A stretch of DNA of 10,690 nt from Betaproteobacteria bacterium (GTDB taxonomy: Bacteria; Pseudomonadota; Gammaproteobacteria; Burkholderiales; SG8-39), in assembly GCA_005884335.1 (NCBI GenBank), contig VBCJ01000015.1, forward strand, positions 1-10,690. Reading direction: 5' to 3'. Made by a program: the position numbers and the translations under genes. Below, piece after piece: positions 1 to 6,486 of this stretch (its first letter is position 1; every line of letters begins with the position of its first letter). The notes beneath the pieces are model-generated. The model was not told the origin of the DNA. It worked only from the letters and a program-made list of their open reading frames with translations, and searched no databases.

Positions 1-4
1 AGGA
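1..4 (+). promoter_or_regulatory. Ribosome binding site of the oxidoreductase gene (possibly cut by the window edge)
   Basis: AGGA lies at the very start of the window, four bases before the ATG at position 9. The spacing is slightly short, and the motif may continue upstream of the window. It supports position 9 as the true start, as does the N-terminal protein sequence, which runs straight into the conserved family sequence. Confidence 0.5.
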
Positions 5-8
5 ACGC

Positions 9-3000
9 ATGAACGCCCCCGCCCCCCATCACGAAATCACCCTCGACGATAAATACGCGCTGCAGTCCGGGCGCGCCTTCATGACCGGTACGCAGGCGCT
101 GGTGCGCCTGCCGATGCTGCAGCGGGTCCGCGATCTCGCCGCAGGGCTGAACACCGCCGGATTCATTTCCGGGTATCGCGGCTCGCCGCTCGGTGGATTC
201 GACCAGGCGCTTTGGAAGGCAAAGAAGTTCCTCGACGAGCATCACGTCAAATTCCAGCCGGGAGTCAACGAAGACCTCGCCGCCACCTCGATCTGGGGCA
301 CGCAGCAGGTCAACCTGTACCCGGACGCGAAATACGACGGCGTGTTCGCGATGTGGTACGGCAAGGGGCCGGGCGTCGACCGCTGCGGCGACGTCTTCAA
401 ACACGCCAACTCCGCGGGCACCTCCAAGCATGGCGGCGTGCTCGTGCTGGCGGGCGACGACCACGCGGCCAAGTCCTCCACCCTCGCGCACCAGAGCGAG
501 CACATATTCAAGGCCTGCTGCATCCCGGTTCTCAATCCGTCCAGCGTCCAGGAATATCTGGACCTCGGCCTGCACGGCATCGCCATGTCGCGTTTCTCCG
601 GCTGCTGGGTGGCATTCAAGTGCGTGACCGACGTGGTCGAGTCGGGCGCCGTGGTGGAGATCGACCCGCAGCGCGTGAAGAGCGTCATGCCGGCCGACTT
701 CGCCATGCCGCCGGGGGGTCTCAACATCCGCTGGCCCGACGCCTTCCTCGAGCAGGAGGCGCGGCTGCTCGACTACAAGGTCTACGCGGCGCTCGCCTAC
801 TGCCGCGCGAACAAGCTCGATCGAATCGTCTGGGACTCCCCGCGTGCGCGCCTCGGGATCGTGACGACGGGGAAGTCGTTCGGCGACACCATGCAGGCGC
901 TCGCCGATCTGGGCATCGACGAGGCGCTCGCGCGCGAGGCCGGCATCCGCGTCTACAAGGTGGCGATGAGCTGGCCGCTCGAGCCGCAGGGGGCGCGGCG
1001 CTTCGCCGAAGGACTCGAAGAGATCCTGGTCGTAGAGGAAAAGCGCCAAGTCATCGAGTACCAGATCAAGGAGGAGCTGTACAACTGGCGCGAGGGCCTG
1101 CGCCCGCCACGCGTGGTCGGCAAGTTCGACGACAACGGCGAATGGTCGATCGCCGAAGGCAAGCCCGCGGGGAACTGGCTGCTGCCCGCGCACTACGAGC
1201 TGTCGCCTGCGTTGATCGCCAAGGCGCTCGCCGCGCGCCTCGCCAAACTCGGGCTGGATCGCGCGCTAGGCGAGCGCTACCGCGAGCGGGTTGCCTATCT
1301 CGATTTCAAGGAAAAGGCGCTCGCGAAACCCCGCGTCGTGGCGAGCCGCCTCCCCTACTTCTGCTCCGGCTGCCCGCACAACACTTCGACCCAGGTTCCC
1401 GAGGGGAGCCGGGCCATGGCCGGAATCGGCTGCCACTTCATGGCGGTCTGGATGGACCGCAGCACTTCGACGTTCACCCACATGGGCGCCGAAGGCGCGC
1501 CCTGGATCGGGCAGGCGCCGTTCACCGAATGCCCGCACGTGTTCGCCAACATCGGTGACGGCACCTACTACCACTCGGGACTGCTCGCGATCCGCGCCGC
1601 AGTCGCAGCCGGGGTCAGCATGACCTACAAGATCCTCTACAACGACGCGGTGGCGATGACCGGCGGCCAGCCCTTCGACGGACCGCTCGACCCGGCGATG
1701 GTGTCGCGCCAGATCGCCGCCGAAGGCGTGAGCCCGATCGTCGCGGTCGTGGACGAGAAAGAGCCGTTGCCGGCGGGACTGGCCTGGGCTCCCGGAACGA
1801 CGATCCGGCCGCGCGAGCAGCTCGATGCGGTGCAGCGCGAGTTGCGCGAGAAAAAAGGCGTGTCGGCGATCATTTACGTGCAAACCTGCGCCACCGAGAA
1901 GCGCCGACGCAGGAAGCGCAGCGAGTTCCCCGACCCGTCCAGGCGCGTGGTCATCAACGAGATGGTCTGTGAAGGCTGCGGCGATTGCAGCGTCCAGTCG
2001 AATTGCCTTTCGGTCGAGCCGCTCGAGACCGAGTTCGGTCGCAAGCGCACCATCAACCAGTCCTCCTGCAACAAGGACTACTCCTGCCTGAAGGGATTCT
2101 GCCCGAGCTTCGTCACGGTCGAAGGCGGCAATCTGAAGAAGGGCAAGGCCTCCTCTTCGCAAGGGGAAGCGGAATTTGCGTTCCTGCCGCAATCGAGGCA
2201 GAACGCTCTCGATCACCCCTTCGGGGTCCTCGTCACGGGAATCGGCGGAATGGGCGTGATCACCATCGGCCAGATCTTGGCGATGGCGGCGCACCTCGAA
2301 GGCAAGGGCGCCACCGTGCTCGACATGAGCGGCCTCGCTCAAAAATTCGGCCCGGTGATGTCGCACGTGAGGATCGCGCCCTCGCCCGAGGAGCTCCATT
2401 CGGTGCGCGTCGGCACCGGCGCCGCCGACCTCGTGCTCGGCTGCGATCTCGTCGTGACCTCGGGCTCCGAGGCACTTTCGAAGATGAACGACAAGCGCAC
2501 CAAAGTGCTCATCAACGCGACGGTATCGCCGACCGCCGATTTCGTGAAGAACCCCGACTGGCAGCTTCCCGGAGCCGACCTGCAGGCGGATATCGTCGAT
2601 GCCGCGGGCGCGAAAAACGTCGAATTCGTACCGGCCGGGAAGCTCGCCACCGCGCTGATGGGCGATGCCATCGCCACCAACATGTTCATGCTCGGCTACG
2701 CCTTCCAGAAGGGCCGGGTCCCGCTCGCGGAAGGATCGCTCGTTCGTGCGATCGAGCTGAACGGGGTTGCCGTCGAATTCAACAGGAAGGCCTTCCTATG
2801 GGGGCGGCGCGCCGCAATCGATCTTGCGCGGGTGGAGCGGCTCGCGACTCCGGCCGAGATCATTCCGATCTCTCAGGCGTTCTCGCGCAACCTCGACGAG
2901 CTGATCGCGCGCCGGGTCGAGTTCCTCACCCGCTACCAGGACAGCGCCTATTCCGAGCGATACCGCAAGCTGGTCGAGCGGGTGCGCTCGGTGGAAGCGC

Positions 3001-3551
3001 ACAAGACGGGCGCCGAAGGAAAATTCCCGCTCACCGAGGCCGTCGCAAGATATTACTTCAAGCTCATGGCCTACAAGGACGAGTACGAAGTGGCGCGGCT
3101 TTACACCGATCCCGGGTTTGCGCGAAAAATCGAAGGCATGTTCGAAGGCGGCTACAAGCTCAAATTCCACCTTGCTCCGCCGATCTTCAACAAGCCCGAT
3201 CCGCGCACCGGTGAGGCGAGGAAGTCGGAGTTCGGCCCCTGGATGATGGCGGCGTTCCGCATTCTCGCGAAACTGAAGGGCTTGCGCGGCACGCCGTTCG
3301 ACGTCTTCGGGATGAGCGAGGAGCGCAAGGCCGAACGGCGGCTGATCGGCGAGTACGAGGCGACCGTCGCCGAGCTGCTCGAGCACCTGGACGGCGAGAA
3401 CCAAAAGCTCGCGGTGGAGATCGCGAGCGTACCCGAGCACATCCGCGGCTTCGGCCACGTCAAGCGGCGCCATCTGGGCGAGGCGAAGAAAAAGGAAGCC
3501 GAACTGATCGCCGCATTCCGAGCGTCGCGCCCCTCGGCGAGAGCCGCGTAG
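9..3551 (+). CDS. Indolepyruvate ferredoxin oxidoreductase, fused alpha/beta (IorA-IorB) type
   Basis: This 1180-residue enzyme is expected to decarboxylate aryl-pyruvates (indolepyruvate, phenylpyruvate) with CoA to aryl-acetyl-CoA and CO2, passing electrons to ferredoxin, in the cytoplasm. Visible in order: an N-terminal 2-oxoacid oxidoreductase pyrimidine-binding domain with GYRGSPLGGFD near residue 55; a CSGC pair at C452/C455; the thiamine diphosphate motif from G516-D517-G518 to N545; and a cysteine-rich iron-sulfur segment (C654, C657, C660, C666, C687, C693, C698). These are followed by a gamma-type oxidoreductase domain beginning GIGGMG at 744-749 with KFGPVMSH just after 778, and a C-terminal extension of about 270 residues of the kind found in proteobacterial fused enzymes (DUF6537-like, from memory). 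Archaeal enzymes split these parts between two proteins. No frameshift is seen. The next gene starts one base after the TAG stop, so co-translation is likely. The family is very secure; the exact substrate is inferred. Confidence 0.95.
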   Translation: MNAPAPHHEITLDDKYALQSGRAFMTGTQALVRLPMLQRVRDLAAGLNTAGFISGYRGSPLGGFDQALWKAKKFLDEHHVKFQPGVNEDLAATSIWGTQQVNLYPDAKYDGVFAMWYGKGPGVDRCGDVFKHANSAGTSKHGGVLVLAGDDHAAKSSTLAHQSEHIFKACCIPVLNPSSVQEYLDLGLHGIAMSRFSGCWVAFKCVTDVVESGAVVEIDPQRVKSVMPADFAMPPGGLNIRWPDAFLEQEARLLDYKVYAALAYCRANKLDRIVWDSPRARLGIVTTGKSFGDTMQALADLGIDEALAREAGIRVYKVAMSWPLEPQGARRFAEGLEEILVVEEKRQVIEYQIKEELYNWREGLRPPRVVGKFDDNGEWSIAEGKPAGNWLLPAHYELSPALIAKALAARLAKLGLDRALGERYRERVAYLDFKEKALAKPRVVASRLPYFCSGCPHNTSTQVPEGSRAMAGIGCHFMAVWMDRSTSTFTHMGAEGAPWIGQAPFTECPHVFANIGDGTYYHSGLLAIRAAVAAGVSMTYKILYNDAVAMTGGQPFDGPLDPAMVSRQIAAEGVSPIVAVVDEKEPLPAGLAWAPGTTIRPREQLDAVQRELREKKGVSAIIYVQTCATEKRRRRKRSEFPDPSRRVVINEMVCEGCGDCSVQSNCLSVEPLETEFGRKRTINQSSCNKDYSCLKGFCPSFVTVEGGNLKKGKASSSQGEAEFAFLPQSRQNALDHPFGVLVTGIGGMGVITIGQILAMAAHLEGKGATVLDMSGLAQKFGPVMSHVRIAPSPEELHSVRVGTGAADLVLGCDLVVTSGSEALSKMNDKRTKVLINATVSPTADFVKNPDWQLPGADLQADIVDAAGAKNVEFVPAGKLATALMGDAIATNMFMLGYAFQKGRVPLAEGSLVRAIELNGVAVEFNRKAFLWGRRAAIDLARVERLATPAEIIPISQAFSRNLDELIARRVEFLTRYQDSAYSERYRKLVERVRSVEAHKTGAEGKFPLTEAVARYYFKLMAYKDEYEVARLYTDPGFARKIEGMFEGGYKLKFHLAPPIFNKPDPRTGEARKSEFGPWMMAAFRILAKLKGLRGTPFDVFGMSEERKAERRLIGEYEATVAELLEHLDGENQKLAVEIASVPEHIRGFGHVKRRHLGEAKKKEAELIAAFRASRPSARAA

Positions 3552-3552
3552 C

Positions 3553-4236
3553 GTGTCCCTCACCCGCGCCGATCTCGAGAACGACCTGCTGCGGGCGACG
3601 TTTCGCAGGTTCAATCCGGAGGTGCGGGTGCTCTCCGACGCGGAGCAGGAAGCCTCGCTACGGGAAGTTCTCGACCGGCACAAGCCGGGCGCGGACGTAT
3701 GGCTGTTCGGCTACGGCTCGCTCGTCTGGAACCCGATCGTCCATTACGAAGAGCGGCGCGTCGCGCGGCTGCACGGCTTTCACCGCAGCTTCTGCCTGTG
3801 GTCGCACGTCAACCGCGGCTCGCTGCAAAGGCCCGGGCTCGTGCTCGGCCTCGATTCGGGCGGCAGCTGCCGCGGCGTGACGTATCGCATCGCCGCTCAC
3901 CACGCGGCGGACGAGCTGCGCCTGCTGTGGCGGCGCGAAATGGTGCTCGGCGCCTACGCACCGCGCTGGGCGAAGGTCGACTCGGGCGGGGAAACGCTGC
4001 GGGCGGTCGCCTTTTTCGTCAACCGCTCGCACCCCAACTACGCCGGCAAGCTGCCGCTCGAAACGGTGATCAAGACCTTGGTGAGCGCGCGCGGCCAGCT
4101 CGGAACACCCGCCGAATACCTGCTCGAGACGGTGCGCGGATTGATCGAGCACGGCGTGCGCGACCCGTACCTGATCGAGCTTCGCAAGCGCGTGCTCGCC
4201 GTCCACCCCGAGCTTGCCGTCTCGCACGCGCGTTAG
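3553..4236 (+). CDS. chaC: ChaC-family glutathione-specific gamma-glutamylcyclotransferase
   Basis: A 227-residue cytosolic enzyme expected to cleave glutathione to 5-oxoproline and cysteinyl-glycine. The substrate-binding motif VWLFGYGSLVWNP lies at residues 49-61. The likely catalytic glutamate is E129 in LLWRREM, matching the LLWKREM context of E. coli ChaC. Further matches are the HPNY segment near 160 and the GxLGTxAEYL segment near 181-190. The GTG start at 3553 gives about 48 residues before the first motif, as in E. coli ChaC, so it is preferred although no good Shine-Dalgarno sequence is visible. It sits one base after the oxidoreductase stop (TAG-C-GTG), suggesting translational coupling. 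The functional link between glutathione turnover and the oxidoreductase is unknown. Confidence 0.9.
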   Translation: MSLTRADLENDLLRATFRRFNPEVRVLSDAEQEASLREVLDRHKPGADVWLFGYGSLVWNPIVHYEERRVARLHGFHRSFCLWSHVNRGSLQRPGLVLGLDSGGSCRGVTYRIAAHHAADELRLLWRREMVLGAYAPRWAKVDSGGETLRAVAFFVNRSHPNYAGKLPLETVIKTLVSARGQLGTPAEYLLETVRGLIEHGVRDPYLIELRKRVLAVHPELAVSHAR

Positions 4237-4239
4237 CTG

Positions 4240-4257
4240 ACTCCGCGCTGACGGAGT
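4240..4257. other. Perfect inverted repeat just after chaC
   Basis: ACTCCG (4240-4245) and CGGAGT (4252-4257) form a 6-bp stem with a 6-base loop, beginning four bases after the chaC stop codon. No run of T follows on the plus strand, so it does not look like a standard intrinsic terminator. It could still be a weak terminator, an mRNA-stabilising hairpin or a protein site. Confidence 0.4.
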
Positions 4258-4262
4258 AGGCC

Positions 4263-4290
4263 GATGGGCGTAGTTGCTAGAACGCCCGTC
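4263..4290. other. Strong inverted repeat in the chaC-receiver gap
   Basis: GATGGGCGT (4263-4271) pairs with ACGCCCGTC (4282-4290), giving nine pairs including one T-G wobble, around a 10-base loop. It lies 5 bp after the first inverted repeat and 37 bp before the GTG codon of the receiver gene. No T-tract follows. It may be part of a leader or an attenuating hairpin for the receiver gene, or an operator; nothing in the sequence decides between these. Confidence 0.45.
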
Positions 4291-4327
4291 CGCGCCCAGA
4301 CTATCGTGATACGCTGGTTCTCCCGGC

Positions 4328-4732
4328 GTGCGAGAAGGGCAATTGGCCAAGATCGTAGTCATCGAAGACGACCTTACGTTCCTGGACCTGTTGCGAGTGC
4401 ACTTGGCGGGCGCGGGGCACGAGGTGCTGACCGCCGAGGACGCGGTGCTCGGTTTGCGCGCCATCATCGCGAGCGCACCCGACCTCATCCTGCTTGACCT
4501 CGCGGTGCCCTATCTGGACGGATTCGAGATGATCGAGGCGCTGCGCACCGATCCGGCGACCCGGAATATTCCGGTGATCGTGCTCACCGGACGCGGCGAC
4601 GACGAGACCTACTCACGGGCGCGCGAGCTCGGCGCCGCCCAGCTGCTCACCAAGCCTGTCGAACGCGACCTGCTGATGAGGGCGATCGACGGGCAGCTCG
4701 GTTCGAGCAAGCCGCATCCCGGGAAAAAATAA
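4328..4732 (+). CDS. Stand-alone CheY-like response regulator receiver protein
   Basis: The 134-residue product is a single receiver domain with no DNA-binding or enzymatic output. In GTG-start numbering the acidic pair is D14/D15, the phospho-acceptor is D57 (LILLDLAVPYLDG), the switch threonine is T87 (VIVLTGRG) and the conserved lysine is K109 (LLTKPVE). A TTG at 4343 is a plausible alternative start. It is preceded by GAGAAGGG at 4332-4339 and gives an N-terminus like the common MAKIVVIEDD form, five residues shorter. No histidine kinase is present in the window, so the partner is unknown. Such proteins act through phosphorylation-dependent protein contacts. It is separated from chaC by 91 bp with two hairpins and may have its own promoter, although none could be identified. 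Its stop is 5 bp from that of the convergent fadD. Confidence 0.9.
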   Translation: MREGQLAKIVVIEDDLTFLDLLRVHLAGAGHEVLTAEDAVLGLRAIIASAPDLILLDLAVPYLDGFEMIEALRTDPATRNIPVIVLTGRGDDETYSRARELGAAQLLTKPVERDLLMRAIDGQLGSSKPHPGKK

Positions 4733-4737
4733 GAGAA

Positions 4738-6408
4738 CTACCGCGCTTTCGCTTCCTCGCGCAGGGCGCGTCGCAGGATCTTCCCTACGTTCGTCTTGGG
4801 CAATTCCTTCCTGAATTCGATGGTCTTGGGCCGCTTATAGCCGGTCAGGTTGGCCTCGCAGTGGGCTCGGATGTCGGCTTCGGTGAGCGAGGCGTCCCTC
4901 TTCACGACAAAGAGCTTGGGAACTTCGCCGGAGTGCTCGTCGGGCACGCCGATGACCGCGCATTCGAGCACGCCGGGGAGCATCGCGACCACCGCCTCGA
5001 TCTCGTTCGGGTACACGTTGAACCCGGACACCAGGAGCATGTCCTTCTTGCGATCGACGATCCTCACGTAGCCCTTCTCGTCCATCACGCCGACGTCTCC
5101 GGTGGCGAGGAACCCGTCGGGGCCGAGCACCTTGGCGGTCTCGGCCGGGCTGTTCCAGTAGCCCTTCATCACCTGGGGGCCGCGCACCCAGATCTCGCCG
5201 GGCGAGCCGAGCGGGACTTCCCTTCCGTCGTCTGCGCGCAGGATCACTTCCGTCGAAGAGATCGGCAGTCCGATCGACCCGTTGTAGTCCTTGAGGTCCA
5301 GCGGATTGACGGTCACCGCGGGCGAGGTCTCCGACAGCCCGTAGGCCTCGATGAGCGTGCAGCCGGTCATTTTCTTCCAGCGGTCGGCCACCGCCTTCTG
5401 CACCGGCATGCCGCCGCCGAGGGCGACCTTCAGACCGGAGAAATCGATCTTCGCGAAATCCGGGTGGTTCATGAGCGCATTGAACAGCGTGTTCACCCCG
5501 GTGAACATGGTGAACTTATGCTTCTGCAATTCCTTCACGAATCCGGGAATGTCGCGCGGATTGGTGATGAGGATGTTGCATCCGCCCGCTTTCATCATGA
5601 GCAGGCAGTTGGCCGTGAGCGAGAGGATATGATAAAGCGGCAAGGCAGTGACGATCGCCTGCGGCTCGTCCTCCTTCACGAAAGGTCTCAACCACGCCGC
5701 GGCCTGCTCGAGGTTGGCAAGGATGTTGCGGTGCAGGAGCACGGCGCCCTTTGACACACCGGTCGTGCCTCCCGTGTACTGCAGGAACGCGACGTCCTCG
5801 TGACCGACGTCGACGCGCCTGAGATCGAGCCGCTCTCCCTCCCGGATCATTGCGTTGAAGCGGATCGTGCCCGGGATCTTCCATCGGGGTACCATTTTTT
5901 TCACGTGGCGCACGACGAAATTCACGATCGCCCCCTTTGCGCCGAGCAGGTCACCGAGCGCCGCGATCACCACGTGCTTCACGGGAGTCCTCGCGATCAG
6001 CTGCTGGAGCACGTGCGCGAAGTTCTCCAGAATCACGATCGCCTCGGAACCGGAGTCCTTCAGCTGGTGCTCGAGCTCGCGCGCGGTGTAGAGCGGATTG
6101 ACGTTGACCACGACATAGCCGGCACGCAGGATCCCGAAGACGCACACGGGGTACTGCAGACAGTTCGGCATCATCACCGCGACCCGCGCGCCCCTAGCGA
6201 GCCTCTGTCCCTGAAGCCAAGCGCCGAAGGCACGCGACAGGCGCTCGAGCTCTCCGAAGCTGATCGTCCTGCCCATGTTGGTGTAGGCCGGGCGGTCGCG
6301 GTATTGAGCGGTATTGCTCTCGAACAGCTCTCCGATCGAGCGGTACTGGCGGTACTCGACCTCGGCCGGAACGCGCGGCGGGTAATGCTTGAGCCAGATT
6401 TTGTCCAT
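4738..6408 (-). CDS. fadD: Long-chain fatty acid--CoA ligase (FadD type)
   Basis: A 556-residue ATP-dependent acyl-CoA synthetase that activates fatty acids through an acyl-adenylate to acyl-CoA, feeding beta-oxidation at the inner face of the membrane. It resembles E. coli FadD (561 residues) over its whole length, including the N-terminus (KIWLKHYP) and VVNVNPLYT near 100. Adenylate-forming motifs are present: YTGGTTGVSKG at 211-221, YGLSET at 356-361, TGD with D438, VDRKKD with R453, and the C-terminal catalytic lysine K543 in VGKILRR. The ATG at 6408 is preceded by a purine-rich Shine-Dalgarno sequence. It is the last gene of the minus-strand run, 78 bp after the monooxygenase. The family is secure. 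Chain-length preference is not determined, and an aromatic or branched acid substrate is possible given the neighbours. Confidence 0.94.
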   Translation of the reverse strand: MDKIWLKHYPPRVPAEVEYRQYRSIGELFESNTAQYRDRPAYTNMGRTISFGELERLSRAFGAWLQGQRLARGARVAVMMPNCLQYPVCVFGILRAGYVVVNVNPLYTARELEHQLKDSGSEAIVILENFAHVLQQLIARTPVKHVVIAALGDLLGAKGAIVNFVVRHVKKMVPRWKIPGTIRFNAMIREGERLDLRRVDVGHEDVAFLQYTGGTTGVSKGAVLLHRNILANLEQAAAWLRPFVKEDEPQAIVTALPLYHILSLTANCLLMMKAGGCNILITNPRDIPGFVKELQKHKFTMFTGVNTLFNALMNHPDFAKIDFSGLKVALGGGMPVQKAVADRWKKMTGCTLIEAYGLSETSPAVTVNPLDLKDYNGSIGLPISSTEVILRADDGREVPLGSPGEIWVRGPQVMKGYWNSPAETAKVLGPDGFLATGDVGVMDEKGYVRIVDRKKDMLLVSGFNVYPNEIEAVVAMLPGVLECAVIGVPDEHSGEVPKLFVVKRDASLTEADIRAHCEANLTGYKRPKTIEFRKELPKTNVGKILRRALREEAKAR

Positions 6409-6409
6409 G

Positions 6410-6419
6410 CCTCCCCCTT
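6410..6419 (-). promoter_or_regulatory. Ribosome binding site of fadD
   Basis: Read on the minus strand the sequence is AAGGGGGAGG, ending one base before the ATG. The AGGGGG part is four bases from the start codon. It is the best Shine-Dalgarno sequence in the minus-strand run, in line with fadD being initiated independently rather than by overlap coupling. Confidence 0.6.
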
Positions 6420-6486
6420 GTGCCGCGCCTTCTGCCGGGCGCTGGGTCGCCGGGGTCTGGGAGCGCGCCTCAGCCCCGAATTTGCC

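Noticed and set aside
2160..2230. Possible frameshift or split point between the IorA-like and IorB-like parts of the oxidoreductase
   Set aside because: The reading frame is continuous through the linker with no stop, and the linear order of domains matches known natural fusions, so this is a true single gene.
1266..2399. A 377-codon open frame on the minus strand inside the oxidoreductase gene
   Set aside because: It is opposite the thiamine and iron-sulfur regions of a secure gene, with no recognisable motif and His/Arg/Asp-rich antisense composition.
4274..4307. Possible sigma-70 promoter (TTGCTA ... TATCGT) before the receiver gene
   Set aside because: The spacer would be about 22 bp and both boxes are poor; the first lies inside the hairpin. 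Not supportable without transcript data.
6452..6477. Possible terminator hairpin between the monooxygenase and fadD (GGGGtCTGGG ... CCTCAGCCCC)
   Set aside because: The stem needs a bulge and a wobble pair, and no T-tract follows on the minus strand. It may be a weak structure but is not supportable as a terminator.
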